Positions 52,302 to 61,510 of a stretch of 64,000 bases of DNA are shown in pieces (positions within the stretch are counted from its first letter, which is position 1; each line of letters begins with the position of its first letter). The notes beneath the pieces are model-generated. The model was given only the letters and a program-made list of their open reading frames with translations. It did no database searches and was not told the DNA's origin. The position numbers were made by a program, and so were the translations under genes. This stretch comes from Pseudomonas sp. IAC-BECa141 (lineage in GTDB: Bacteria > Pseudomonadota > Gammaproteobacteria > Pseudomonadales > Pseudomonadaceae), in NCBI RefSeq assembly GCF_020544405.1, contig NZ_CP065410.1, forward strand, positions 496,001 to 560,000. The letters are read 5' to 3'.

Positions 52302-54122
52302 ATGAGCAGTCCTGAACCGAAAGCCCAGTCAACGCTGGCGATCTATTTCCGCCTTTTGGCTTACGTGCGGCCTTATGCCGGCCTCTTTCTTCTCAGCATC
52401 GTCGGGTTTCTGATCTTCGCATCGACTCAACCGATGCTCGCTTACATCCTCAAGTATTTCGTCGATGGTCTGGCCAATCCTGAAGCCAGTCTGTTTCCAG
52501 GCAACCCTTATCTGGGCAAATTGCAGTTGCTCGAAACCGTGCCGTTGATGATCGTGCTCATCGCGCTGTTACAGGGCGTGGGTTCGTACCTTGGCAACTT
52601 CTTCCTGGCCCGGGTTTCCCTGGGATTGGTGCATGACCTGCGGGTGGTGCTGTTCAACAAGCTGCTGGAGTTGCCTAACCGGTTCTTTGACAAGAACAAC
52701 TCCGGCCATCTGATTTCCCGGATTACCTTCAACGTGACCATGGTCACCGGCGCGGCAACGGACGCGATCAAGGTGGTCATTCGCGAAGGCATGACCGTGA
52801 TTTTCCTGTTCTTCACCCTGTTGTGGATGAACTGGAAGCTTACGCTGGTGATGGTGGCCATCCTGCCGGTGATCGGCATCATGGTGAACAGCACCAGCAA
52901 GAAATTCCGCAAGCAAAGCAAAAAGATCCAGGTGTCGATGGGCAACGTCACGCACGTTGCCTCCGAGACGATTCATGGTTATCGCGTTGTGCGCAGTTTC
53001 GGCGGCGAACTCTATGAAAAGACCCGCTTTCGCGAGGCCAGCCAGAGCAACACCGACAAGCAACTGACAATGACCAAGACCGGCGCGGTTTACACACCGA
53101 TGCTGCAACTGGTGACTTACAGCGCCATGGCCGTGGTCATGTTCCTCGTGCTGTACCTTCGTGGCGATGCCTCACCGGGGGACCTGGTGGCATACATCAC
53201 CATGGCTGGTTTGTTGCCAAAACCGATTCGCCAGCTCTCGGAAGTCAGCTCGACCATTCAGAAAGGCGTAGCCGGTGCCGAAAGTATTTTCGAGCAACTG
53301 GATGAACCGGCTGAAGTGGATGAGGGCACGGTCGAACAGGATCGCCTTGAGGGGCGTCTGGAAGTGCGCAACCTCAGTTTCCAATACCCGGACACCGACA
53401 AGCAGGTGCTCAACGACATCAGTTTTGTCGTTGAACCGGGGCAAATGGTCGCGCTGGTGGGGCGTTCGGGCAGCGGCAAGTCGACGCTTGCCGGTCTTAT
53501 TCCACGCTTCTATCAGCATGAACAGGGCGAGATTCTGCTCGATGGCATCCGTGTGCAGGACTTTACCTTGCACAGTCTGCGTCGCCAGATTGCGCTGGTG
53601 ACCCAGCAGGTCACGCTGTTCAACGATACGGTGACCAACAACATCGCTTATGGCGACCTGGCGGGTGCGCCGTTCGAGGAGGTCAAACGGGCCGCCTCCG
53701 AGGCCTATGCCGATGAATTCATCATCAAGATGCCGGAAGGTTACGAAACCCTGGTCGGTGAAAACGGCGTGTTGCTGTCTGGCGGCCAGCGCCAGCGCAT
53801 TGCCATCGCCCGGGCGCTGCTCAAGGATGCGCCGCTGCTGATTCTCGACGAGGCTACGTCTGCCCTCGATACCGAGTCGGAACGGCATATTCAGGCGGCG
53901 CTGGATCACGTGGTGCAAAACCGCACGACCCTGGTGATCGCTCACCGCTTGAGCACCATCGAGAAGGCCGACCTGATTCTGGTCATGGATGAAGGCCGGA
54001 TCGTCGAGCGCGGAACCCACGCGCAACTGCTGGAGCAGAACGGCTATTACTCCCGTCTGCATGCCAAGGAGTTTGAAGAAGGTGACGAGCTCCAGCCAGC
54101 CCACGCGACCAACGTATGCTGA
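52302..54122 (+). CDS. msbA: MsbA: lipid A-core ABC flippase
   Basis: Half-transporter of 606 residues that flips lipid A-core across the inner membrane. The six-helix ABC membrane domain (about 15-315) contains the coupling segment LISRITFNVTMVTGAATDAI; the nucleotide-binding domain (about 345-590) has Walker A VGRSGSGKSTLAG (about 385), signature LLSGGQRQRIAIARAL, Walker B LLILDEATSALD and the H-loop VIAHRLST. ATG at 52302 is chosen over an in-frame GTG at 52290. The 3' end overlaps the next gene by seven bases. Confidence 0.97.
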   Translation: MSSPEPKAQSTLAIYFRLLAYVRPYAGLFLLSIVGFLIFASTQPMLAYILKYFVDGLANPEASLFPGNPYLGKLQLLETVPLMIVLIALLQGVGSYLGNFFLARVSLGLVHDLRVVLFNKLLELPNRFFDKNNSGHLISRITFNVTMVTGAATDAIKVVIREGMTVIFLFFTLLWMNWKLTLVMVAILPVIGIMVNSTSKKFRKQSKKIQVSMGNVTHVASETIHGYRVVRSFGGELYEKTRFREASQSNTDKQLTMTKTGAVYTPMLQLVTYSAMAVVMFLVLYLRGDASPGDLVAYITMAGLLPKPIRQLSEVSSTIQKGVAGAESIFEQLDEPAEVDEGTVEQDRLEGRLEVRNLSFQYPDTDKQVLNDISFVVEPGQMVALVGRSGSGKSTLAGLIPRFYQHEQGEILLDGIRVQDFTLHSLRRQIALVTQQVTLFNDTVTNNIAYGDLAGAPFEEVKRAASEAYADEFIIKMPEGYETLVGENGVLLSGGQRQRIAIARALLKDAPLLILDEATSALDTESERHIQAALDHVVQNRTTLVIAHRLSTIEKADLILVMDEGRIVERGTHAQLLEQNGYYSRLHAKEFEEGDELQPAHATNVC

Positions 54123-55012
54123 AGGTGTTTCGCAGCATTCGTGAGCGTGGCTGGACGGAGATAGACCAGGATGCTTACGCCCGCGCCTGGCAGCGCTTCG
54201 GCGGCAGCTTTGCCACGCATCCCGAGGTGGTCGAGCGGCTGTCGATGTTCGTGGGCATCGAACTGCGTTATCTGGGCTGGGTCGTTGGCGACGAGGTAGT
54301 AGCTGCGATTCCTTGCTGGGGCCGTCATGTGGCCTTGTCCAAGGAAGTGCTCAAGCGCGAGGGCAAACGCGGATTGCTCGACATGGGTAATGCGGAAATC
54401 ATTCTGCCGATCGCGCCGGATGTCGTCGTGCCGGTTCGCCAACGCATGGCCTATGTGTCCCAGCTCAATGCCGAGCAGATCAGTACCTTGAAAGTGCAGC
54501 CGGAGGGCTTGGCCCTGGCCCGGTTGCCGGAAGAGTATTCGAAGAAATTTCGCTACAACCAGCGTCGCGAGCAGCGCCTGCTGGAAGAGGCGGGTGGTTC
54601 GCTGGTGCCGATGTCGGACTTTACTGCGGCGCAGCAGGCGCAGACTTACAGTGATCTGTTCGAACGCCGCTGGGGCTTCGAAGTACCTGGCAGGGCCGGG
54701 CTCGTTGAGGTATTCACTCTGTTGCGTGAGTTCATGACCGGTTCCGTGGTCATGCTCGAATCGGCACCCGTGGCCATTCAGGTTTTGTACCGCGTCGAAG
54801 CGCCGCAATGGGTCTCGCTGGAATACATCAATGGTGGCGTCGACCCGCAGAGTCGCGAGTTCAGCCCCGGTAGCGTGTTGAGTTTCGTCAATACCCAGCA
54901 GGCCTGGGCAGACGCGCAGGCACTGGGTAAGCCTTTGCGTTATTCATTCGGTCGTGCCGACCGTGAGTACAAGGATCGCTGGTGCCACACGGTGCCGGTC
55001 TACAAGGTCTGA
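54116..55012 (+). CDS. Mig-14 family protein (antimicrobial-peptide resistance)
   Basis: A 298-residue protein of the Mig-14 family, known from Salmonella and P. aeruginosa (PA5003) for resistance to cationic peptides; it has a GNAT/FemAB-like acyltransferase look in its C-terminal half (about 150-280, with KFRYNQRREQRLLEE and LEYINGGVDPQ). No signal peptide; inner-membrane association reported for homologues. It overlaps msbA by seven bases, so its expression is tied to lipid A export. Confidence 0.85.
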   Translation: MLKVFRSIRERGWTEIDQDAYARAWQRFGGSFATHPEVVERLSMFVGIELRYLGWVVGDEVVAAIPCWGRHVALSKEVLKREGKRGLLDMGNAEIILPIAPDVVVPVRQRMAYVSQLNAEQISTLKVQPEGLALARLPEEYSKKFRYNQRREQRLLEEAGGSLVPMSDFTAAQQAQTYSDLFERRWGFEVPGRAGLVEVFTLLREFMTGSVVMLESAPVAIQVLYRVEAPQWVSLEYINGGVDPQSREFSPGSVLSFVNTQQAWADAQALGKPLRYSFGRADREYKDRWCHTVPVYKV

Positions 55013-55016
55013 ATTG

Positions 55017-56417
55017 ATGAGCGCTCGCAAGCAACAGCTTCTCAAGGCACACCGACGCGGCAAGCGTCTGTTCCTCATCGCCTTCGTGGTTGCGCTGTTT
55101 CTGGTCGGCTTTCTGGTCGGCTGGTCGCTGGTGCCGCTGTTGCTGGTACTGGCCTGGGTTGCCCACGAAGCGTGGTTTGCCGATCACTTGTTTTACCGGC
55201 CGTCCGACGACTACCAATACGACTTTCCTGCGGACACCGCGCGACAGACTGTCAGTCTGGACGGCGGTGTGGTGCGTCTGAGCGAGCCGTTGGCGCCGGG
55301 CGAGACACTCATTCTCGAACTTGAATTGAAGGCTGGCTGGCTGGGTCGCTGGCTCGATCCCTACGTTGCGGTGGGGGATGATCGCCAGGACTTCGAGCGC
55401 GGGGTGAAAGGGCGGCGTTACCTAAACCTTTCCGGGCAGGCAGATGCTTTGGCGCAGGGCGTGCTGACCCTGCGCGGACGATATTGCACGGCGGGTACCA
55501 TGGGCACGCTTTGGGTCATGGCGAACCCTGATTACAGCCGCCAGCGCGTTATGGTCATCGCTCCTCATGCCGACGATGCCGAGCTTGCGGCATTCGGTCT
55601 TTACAGCCGTAGTGAAGACGTCAGCATCGTCACCCTGACCCAAGGCGAGATCGAAGCTGAAGATTTCCAGCGTATGGGCCTTGATCAGGCCGCCGCAGCG
55701 CGGTTGAAGGGGCGTTTGCGCAGTTGGGACAGTCTGGTGATTCCTCTGTGGGGTGGCGTGCCGGCCGAACGTTGCGTGCAGCTGGGTTATTACTGCCTGC
55801 AATTGCCTGCGATGGCCGCTGAGCCGGCCACGGCTTTCGGTTCCCTCGAGTCGCAGGAAGGCGATGTGCGCACTGTGCGCCGTCACAATCCGCTGACCTT
55901 GCCCGCCGATGTTGACGGGCAGCCAACTTGGCAGAACCTTGTCGAAGACCTGACGGCGCTTCTGAAGCATTACCGTCCAGAGGTCGTCGTCACGCCGCAT
56001 CCCGAGCTGGATCCACACAGCGATCACGTCGCCTCGACTCAAGCGCTGCTTGAGGCCGTTGGCCTGAGTAGCTGGAAGCCGACGACGATGTTGCTGTACG
56101 CCAATCATTTGCATGACAACGACCGCTGGCCAATGGGCCCTGCCGGTGGCGGGATCGCGCTGCCGCCAGCCATCGAACCATTGCCGGCCAACCGCTTGTG
56201 GAGTCCGGTGCTGTCGCCGGACGTGCAACTGGATAAGGCCATGGCGTTAGCCATGGAGCACGACTTGCAGGGCGGGCAAGTGTTCAAACGGCAATTGCGC
56301 CGCTGGATCCAGCAGGGACTGGCGGGGCGTCGCTGGCCTGTCACTGGCAGTAATGAGTTTTTCCGCAAGGCTGTGCGGCGCCACGAGTTGTTCTGGGTGC
56401 GCGACCTTTCAGATTGA
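55017..56417 (+). CDS. dnpA: PIG-L family de-N-acetylase (DnpA/PA5002 type)
   Basis: A 466-residue zinc deacetylase anchored by N-terminal membrane helices (about 18-50). The PIG-L domain has the metal motif VIAPHADDAELAAFG (about 181-195) and TPHPELDPHSDHV (about 325-337), i.e. the AHxDD and HxxH ligands. In P. aeruginosa the homologue lies in the LPS core cluster and affects fluoroquinolone persistence; the substrate is probably an N-acetylated core sugar. Start ATG at 55017 follows the mig-14 stop by four bases. Confidence 0.87.
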   Translation: MSARKQQLLKAHRRGKRLFLIAFVVALFLVGFLVGWSLVPLLLVLAWVAHEAWFADHLFYRPSDDYQYDFPADTARQTVSLDGGVVRLSEPLAPGETLILELELKAGWLGRWLDPYVAVGDDRQDFERGVKGRRYLNLSGQADALAQGVLTLRGRYCTAGTMGTLWVMANPDYSRQRVMVIAPHADDAELAAFGLYSRSEDVSIVTLTQGEIEAEDFQRMGLDQAAAARLKGRLRSWDSLVIPLWGGVPAERCVQLGYYCLQLPAMAAEPATAFGSLESQEGDVRTVRRHNPLTLPADVDGQPTWQNLVEDLTALLKHYRPEVVVTPHPELDPHSDHVASTQALLEAVGLSSWKPTTMLLYANHLHDNDRWPMGPAGGGIALPPAIEPLPANRLWSPVLSPDVQLDKAMALAMEHDLQGGQVFKRQLRRWIQQGLAGRRWPVTGSNEFFRKAVRRHELFWVRDLSD

Positions 56418-56441
56418 GGCGGACGGCCCTTGACCCTGTGT

Positions 56442-56454
56442 TAATATCGCGCCC
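56442..56454 (+). promoter_or_regulatory. Putative -10 and discriminator of hldE
   Basis: TAATAT at 56442-56447 followed by CGCGCCC, 28 bp before the hldE start. No -35 with 16-18 bp spacing was found, so this is tentative. Confidence 0.35.
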
Positions 56455-56481
56455 CTGTTCATTTTGTATGTGGGTTGCTCC

Positions 56482-57903
56482 ATGAAGTTGTCCATGCCGC
56501 GATTCGATCAAGCCCCTGTCTTGGTGGTCGGCGATGTCATGCTCGACCGTTACTGGCATGGCGGTACCTCACGGATTTCCCCTGAGGCGCCGGTTCCTGT
56601 CGTTAAAGTCGAGCAAATCGAAGACCGCCCGGGCGGTGCCGCCAACGTTGCCTTGAACATTGCCGCGCTGGGTGCGCCGGCGTCGCTGGTCGGTGTGACC
56701 GGTGACGACGAAGCCGCCGACAGCCTGAGCAACAGCCTCAAGGGTGCGGGCGTGCGAGCCTTGTTCCAGCGCATCGCGCACCAGCCGACCATCGTCAAGC
56801 TGCGGGTCATGAGCCGGCACCAGCAATTGCTGCGTATCGACTTCGAAGAACCGTTCGCCACCGACGCCCTGGCCCTCGGCGCGCAGGTCGATGACCTGCT
56901 TGAAGGCATCAAGGTGCTGGTGCTGTCCGACTACGGCAAAGGCGCCCTGAGAAACCATCAGGCGCTGATCCAGGCCGCCCGTGCCAAAGGCATCCCGGTG
57001 CTGGCCGACCCGAAGGGCAAGGATTTCTCGATCTACCGGGGCGCGAGCCTGATCACCCCGAACCTCAGCGAGTTCGAAGCAATCGTCGGCGGTTGCGCCG
57101 ATGAGCACGAGCTGGTGACCAAGGGCGCGAAGCTGATGCACGACCTGGATCTCGGCGCATTGCTGGTGACCCGTGGCGAGCACGGCATGACACTGCTGCG
57201 TCCGGATCATCCGGCTTTGCATTTGCCTGCGCGGGCCCGTGAAGTGTTCGACGTGACTGGTGCCGGCGACACGGTGATTTCCACCCTTGCGGCGGCGATT
57301 GCTGCCGGTGAGGAACTGCCACACGCGGTGGCGCTGGCCAACCTGGCGGCGGGCATCGTCGTTGGTAAGCTCGGTACGGCGGCGATCAGCGCTCCGGAGC
57401 TGCGTCGTGCCATTCAGCGTGAGGAAGGTTCCGAGCGCGGCGTGCTGGGTCTGGAGCAACTGCTGCTGGCGGTGGCCGATGCCCGTGCACACAACGAAAA
57501 AATCGTTTTCACCAATGGCTGCTTCGACATCCTCCATGCAGGTCATGTGACCTACCTGGAGCAGGCGCGGGCTCAAGGCGATCGTTTGATTGTCGCGGTC
57601 AACGACGATGCTTCGGTCAGCCGCCTCAAGGGGCCTGGCCGTCCGATCAACAGTGTCGATCGGCGCATGGCTGTGCTGGCGGGGCTTGGGGCGGTGGACT
57701 GGGTCATCAGCTTCCCTGAAGGCACGCCAGAAAACCTGCTGCGTGAGGTCAAGCCGGACGTGCTGGTCAAGGGCGGGGATTACGGGATTGACCAGGTGGT
57801 CGGCGCCGACATCGTGACGGCTTATGGCGGCACCGTGAAAGTGCTGGGACTGGTGGAAAACAGTTCAACCACCGCGATTGTCGAAAAAATCCGCAGTCGT
57901 TGA
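56482..57903 (+). CDS. hldE: HldE: bifunctional heptose-7-phosphate kinase / heptose-1-phosphate adenylyltransferase
   Basis: Makes ADP-heptose, the donor for WaaC and WaaF. The 473-residue fusion has a PfkB-type kinase (about 1-318: DVMLDRYWHGG, EDRPGGAANVALN, and DVTGAGDTVISTLAAAIAAG with the catalytic Asp) and a cytidylyltransferase-like adenylyltransferase (about 340-473: TNGCFDILHAGHVTYL with the HxGH motif, and KGGDYGIDQVVGADIV). Start MKLSMPRFDQ at 56482 matches the family N-terminus. Confidence 0.97.
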   Translation: MKLSMPRFDQAPVLVVGDVMLDRYWHGGTSRISPEAPVPVVKVEQIEDRPGGAANVALNIAALGAPASLVGVTGDDEAADSLSNSLKGAGVRALFQRIAHQPTIVKLRVMSRHQQLLRIDFEEPFATDALALGAQVDDLLEGIKVLVLSDYGKGALRNHQALIQAARAKGIPVLADPKGKDFSIYRGASLITPNLSEFEAIVGGCADEHELVTKGAKLMHDLDLGALLVTRGEHGMTLLRPDHPALHLPARAREVFDVTGAGDTVISTLAAAIAAGEELPHAVALANLAAGIVVGKLGTAAISAPELRRAIQREEGSERGVLGLEQLLLAVADARAHNEKIVFTNGCFDILHAGHVTYLEQARAQGDRLIVAVNDDASVSRLKGPGRPINSVDRRMAVLAGLGAVDWVISFPEGTPENLLREVKPDVLVKGGDYGIDQVVGADIVTAYGGTVKVLGLVENSSTTAIVEKIRSR

Positions 57904-58033
57904 TCAGATGGAACTTTATTGTTTTGGACTGCGTGTGAACGGATTTTGCCTTGGGGATCTAACCGTTTCCGTTGATGTTGGCAGGTTTGAATCCGCTGCG
58001 CTTGCCTGCCTACATCGTGTGGTCATTTAACCT
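57904..58033 (+). other. Gap between hldE and ssg
   Basis: 130 bp with no gene, no clear terminator and no confident promoter; probably the ssg promoter region. Confidence 0.3.
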
Positions 58034-59008
58034 ATGAAAGTCATGCTCCTGGTGATGAACGAACAGCGGGTCATTCTCGACCGGCTCTACGACATCGTGC
58101 AGCAGAACTGTGATGAATGTGTCATCTATCGGCTCAGCAAACAGCAACAGATGAACCTGGGGCCTTTTTTGGCCTCGGTTGATTACCAGACCTTTGATCG
58201 TGTCGTTATCTTCTCCAGGGTCAAGCGCCTGGTCTCGCAACTGCGGGTGCTCAAGTGCATTCCCGGGCTGGTCTTTCTCGAACACGATGCCTACCAGAAC
58301 TACATGCCCGCCAGTAAATATCGTGGCGTTTATTCGCGTCTCTACAAGCGCCTGCCGAGTTGCCGGGCGCTGGTTTCCGGGGCGGTGGTCGCACGCAAGA
58401 TGCTCGCTGAAGGCATCGACACGGTGTTCGTCTCCAAGGGTTACGACGAGCAGATGCTGCGCAACACCGGGTCCGAGCGCGACATTCCCATCGGTTTTCT
58501 CGGCAGCCTGAAAAGTACCGAGTACGCCCAGCGCAAGGCACTGCTCGAATCGCTGGCGCAGCGTACCGGTATGCTGGTGACCCGCACCCGCTCCGGCTCC
58601 GAATACCTGGAAACGCTCAATCGCATCAAGATTTTCGTCAGCGCCGACATCGGCATGAACGAGTTCATGATCAAGAACTACGAAGCCATGGCCTGCGGTT
58701 GTGTGCTGCTGGCCTGGAGTCAGGGCGAAGAAGACAAGTTGCTTGGCTTCGAAGACATGCACAACACCGTGTTCTATCGCAGCGAAGACGAGGCGGTGGA
58801 AAAGATCAAGCTGTTGCAGGGCGATCCGGAGCTGTCGCAGCGTATTGCCAGCAATGGTCAGGCCTTTGCAGAAAGTCGCTATTCCTTCGCCCGTGTCGGC
58901 CAGGCCCTCGCCACTGAAATACAGCGCGAGATGCGCCCATGGCAGCCGCCGTCAGCATTCACGCGGTTCTGGGTGAAACTGCGTTTCGGCATGAAGGTGC
59001 CGGTCTGA
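58034..59008 (+). CDS. ssg: Ssg-like cell-surface glycosyltransferase (PA5001 type)
   Basis: A 324-residue GT-B-like transferase. The N-terminal half (about 1-150) is divergent (MKVMLLVMNEQRVILDRLYD); the C-terminal half has the Glyco_trans_1_2-type block EFMIKNYEAMACGCVLLAW with the paired acidic residues, then NGQAFAESRYSFARVGQAL. Its P. aeruginosa/P. alkylphenolica homologue (Ssg) is needed for outer LPS/exopolysaccharide and affects phage adsorption and motility. Next to hldE as in related genomes; the stop abuts the next gene. Confidence 0.82.
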   Translation: MKVMLLVMNEQRVILDRLYDIVQQNCDECVIYRLSKQQQMNLGPFLASVDYQTFDRVVIFSRVKRLVSQLRVLKCIPGLVFLEHDAYQNYMPASKYRGVYSRLYKRLPSCRALVSGAVVARKMLAEGIDTVFVSKGYDEQMLRNTGSERDIPIGFLGSLKSTEYAQRKALLESLAQRTGMLVTRTRSGSEYLETLNRIKIFVSADIGMNEFMIKNYEAMACGCVLLAWSQGEEDKLLGFEDMHNTVFYRSEDEAVEKIKLLQGDPELSQRIASNGQAFAESRYSFARVGQALATEIQREMRPWQPPSAFTRFWVKLRFGMKVPV

Positions 59009-59023
59009 ATGAAGGATGAACAT

Positions 59024-59695
59024 ATGGCGCTGGATGCGCTCCCCGGCGGTGACCAGTCGGTGTTGGATGCGTTGCCCGAGCCATTGCGCGAATGCCTGAG
59101 CCGCGCGCACCGGGTCATCCTGATCGCGAATAATCCGGCCATCACGGCGGCGGATTTTCAGGCGCTGAATATCAGCGCCAATGACGTCGTCGTCAGTTTC
59201 AACACCTGCATCAAGGCGCCGCTGCTCAACGAGCACAGCTTGAACGTCTTCGTGCATGGCTATAACGCGCCGGACGCCTATTTTTTTGGTCTGCCTTACG
59301 GCCCGGACGTGCAACGGTTGTTCGAGCATGCGGGCGAGCGTTGTTTCACCATGCTGGTCGGCTGCGCCGCACCGATGTGTCCGTTGCCACGGGTGGCCAT
59401 GTATTGGGATCGTATCCCGCTGCCGGCTCTGTGGAACTATCCCGTCGACCGTCCGGGCGGCAAGCGCTACGTTGGGCCATCTACCGGTTTCAATACGCTG
59501 GTGGTTTTAGACTGGTTGCGCGGTCACGCCGGTTATTCCTATCAGCTCATGACCCTGGGGTTTTCCAACGAAGCGGGGAAACTGTGGGGTGGGCATGCCT
59601 GGGATTACGAGCGCGACTGGCTGCAGCAGTCGGACGTCATTGTGGTGCCTTTGCAGCCGCGTCACTGGTGGCAAAAGCTCTTTTGCCAAAAATAG
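59024..59695 (+). CDS. Putative sialyltransferase-like (GT29/GT42-like) glycosyltransferase
   Basis: A 223-residue soluble protein. Its layout resembles sialyltransferase-fold enzymes: an N-terminal ILIANNPAITAADF then VVVSFNTCI, a central GPSTGFNTLVVLDWL block and a C-terminal YQLMTLGFSN...GGHAWDYERDWL with a conserved His. Sialic acid itself is not implied; a Kdo or other acidic sugar donor is possible. The start at 59024 has AAGGA seven bases upstream; ATG 59009, directly at the ssg stop, is also possible and adds five residues. It is coupled to ssg and followed 13 bp later by another transferase-like gene. Confidence 0.6.
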   Translation: MALDALPGGDQSVLDALPEPLRECLSRAHRVILIANNPAITAADFQALNISANDVVVSFNTCIKAPLLNEHSLNVFVHGYNAPDAYFFGLPYGPDVQRLFEHAGERCFTMLVGCAAPMCPLPRVAMYWDRIPLPALWNYPVDRPGGKRYVGPSTGFNTLVVLDWLRGHAGYSYQLMTLGFSNEAGKLWGGHAWDYERDWLQQSDVIVVPLQPRHWWQKLFCQK

Positions 59696-59708
59696 AAGGT
59701 GCTGTTGA

Positions 59709-60509
59709 GTGTTGAAAATTGCCGTCGCTTTTTTCGGGATCCCGAGAAATTCGCAGATTTGCTTCCCTTCCATTGAACAGAACGTTCTGGCGCAGTTTCC
59801 GGCGGGCAGCGACGTACAGTGCTTCTATCATTTGTACAAAATCGATGAAGTACAGAACTTCCGCTCAGGCGAAAAAGGCGAGTTGGGGGCTGACAACTAT
59901 CAGCCATTCGAGCCGATGATCGGGGCCCTGACTTCGACTGACGGGGTACTGGAGCGTTGGGATTTCGAGCAGGTCAAAGCGCAGGGCGATACTTGGGCCG
60001 ATGACTATGCGTCGCTGCGCAACCTGATCTATCAGCTCAATTCACTGCACACAGTGACCAGCATGATCGAAACCTTCAATCCCGATTTCGTCGTGTTCGT
60101 GCGCCCGGACAATTTCTTCCACAATCCGCTGCCCGCCTATGTGTTCAATCATTCAGAGGCCCGGAGGCACTTTGCCTACATTCCGGACTGGCAGTGGTGG
60201 GGCGGGTTGAACGACCGCTTTGCCATTTGCGGGCGCGATACCTATGTTGCCTATGGCAAGCGGATCGAGCGCATTTTCCAATTCTGCAAAGCCACGGGAA
60301 GAAAGCTGCACTCCGAGCGCTTGCTCAAGTACGCACTACAGCAGGCCGGTGCCAAAGTCTGCACGCTACCGACCCAAGCCTCTCGGGTGCGAATCACCGG
60401 CGCTTTTGCCGAAGAGTCGTTTTCGCCCAAGCGCGGCATGGGCAAGCGTGAAAACCGCTATTTCCATTTCTTCGCGACCTTGCGCACCTGGATGGATCGT
60501 CGGCGCTAG
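59709..60509 (+). CDS. Uncharacterised protein, possible GT-A-like glycosyltransferase
   Basis: A 266-residue soluble protein not assigned to a family. The N-terminus KIAVAFFGIPRNSQICFPSI looks like a nucleotide-sugar-binding start, and FVVFVRPDNFFHNPLP (about 136-151) has the hydrophobic strand plus acidic residue seen at DxD sites. The start is GTG at 59709 with AAGGTG eight bases upstream (TTG one codon later is possible). Placed after ssg and the sialyltransferase-like gene, where P. aeruginosa has wapR/waaL, so an outer-core role is likely but unproven. It converges with the next gene. Confidence 0.65.
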   Translation: MLKIAVAFFGIPRNSQICFPSIEQNVLAQFPAGSDVQCFYHLYKIDEVQNFRSGEKGELGADNYQPFEPMIGALTSTDGVLERWDFEQVKAQGDTWADDYASLRNLIYQLNSLHTVTSMIETFNPDFVVFVRPDNFFHNPLPAYVFNHSEARRHFAYIPDWQWWGGLNDRFAICGRDTYVAYGKRIERIFQFCKATGRKLHSERLLKYALQQAGAKVCTLPTQASRVRITGAFAEESFSPKRGMGKRENRYFHFFATLRTWMDRRR

Positions 60510-60513
60510 TCGG

Positions 60514-61479
60514 CTATTTGCTCGCGCGTTTCTTGCCGATGCCAACCAGACGCAGCGCCTTCAGACTCAATTGCTTGAGTCCCGCGCGAGGCGGCTTCGC
60601 CGGTTGCAGGCCCTGTTGCACGACCCAGTCTTTCCAGCGAATCCGCTCTTCACGCACGACCCAGCCCGTCTGGGTCGCAAAGCTTTCGGCCAGATAAAGC
60701 CCGCGGGTGCCGGCCGGCAGGAGCTTGTCGCGCTTGAGGGTATACAACTCGGCCAAGGGCGCGCCGTCCTTGAGCGGCATCAGGTAGAGATCGGGGCGCT
60801 TGCGGTCCAGCCGGGCCACCAGTTGATCGCCTTCCAGTCGTTCATCGACATGGAACAGGCTGAGGCTCTTGGCTTCCTTGGGTACATCCAGCCGCAGGTC
60901 GTAGATCAATTGCAGTGACGCGGTCGGCAAGTGCACGTAAGCCCGTGGCCGTTCAAGCAATTGCAGATTGGCGCAGCGCACCGGCCTGGCTGAACCGGAC
61001 AGCGGCGTCAGGCGAAAGGGCAGGGCCTCGCGATAATGCAGCGCCGAAGCGTATGGCGCCGGCAGCCAGGTGTCGTTGAAGCGCCCGCCGAGCCAGCCTT
61101 CCGGGGTTTCCAGCAGGCATTCCTCGGCGATCTCCTGGATCGCCGTGTGCAGCGGAATATTCAGTTCATGGGCTGGCACGTAACCGGAAATCAACTTGAG
61201 CACGACGTCGCCGCGATCCTGCCGCCGCTGACGCACCAGCACCCAGTAATCGCGATTCTGCCAGTGCAGGGTCAGACGCACCGAAACACCAAGGTTGGCC
61301 AGCTCCAGCGCAAAGCGCTCGGCGTCAGCCACGTTGACCGGTTTACGCCGCTGAAGGGTCTGGGTGAAATTCAGCGGCATGCCGACGCTCTGATAGGTCA
61401 GGCCTTCCGGCGTGGCTTCGACGAACAGCGGCAGCGTCTTGAAGTTGCTCGGGTTCTTTCTGATGAGCGTACGCGGCAT
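60514..61479 (-). CDS. Conserved hypothetical protein (PA4993-like, possible Nudix-like segment)
   Basis: A 321-residue soluble protein, convergent with the LPS block. A segment at about 108-130 (HTAIQEIAEECLLET) resembles the REUxEExGU core of the Nudix box, with Glu pairs but no upstream Gly/Glu, so Nudix activity is doubtful. The C-terminus is basic (LVGIGKKRASK). Start ATG at 61477-61479 (complement). It lies 31 bp after the aldo/keto reductase and is probably the last gene of that leftward operon. Confidence 0.65.
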   Translation of the reverse strand: MPRTLIRKNPSNFKTLPLFVEATPEGLTYQSVGMPLNFTQTLQRRKPVNVADAERFALELANLGVSVRLTLHWQNRDYWVLVRQRRQDRGDVVLKLISGYVPAHELNIPLHTAIQEIAEECLLETPEGWLGGRFNDTWLPAPYASALHYREALPFRLTPLSGSARPVRCANLQLLERPRAYVHLPTASLQLIYDLRLDVPKEAKSLSLFHVDERLEGDQLVARLDRKRPDLYLMPLKDGAPLAELYTLKRDKLLPAGTRGLYLAESFATQTGWVVREERIRWKDWVVQQGLQPAKPPRAGLKQLSLKALRLVGIGKKRASK

Positions 61480-61510
61480 GTCGGCTCCTGCTTAAGGCCG
61501 CGAGGCGGCG

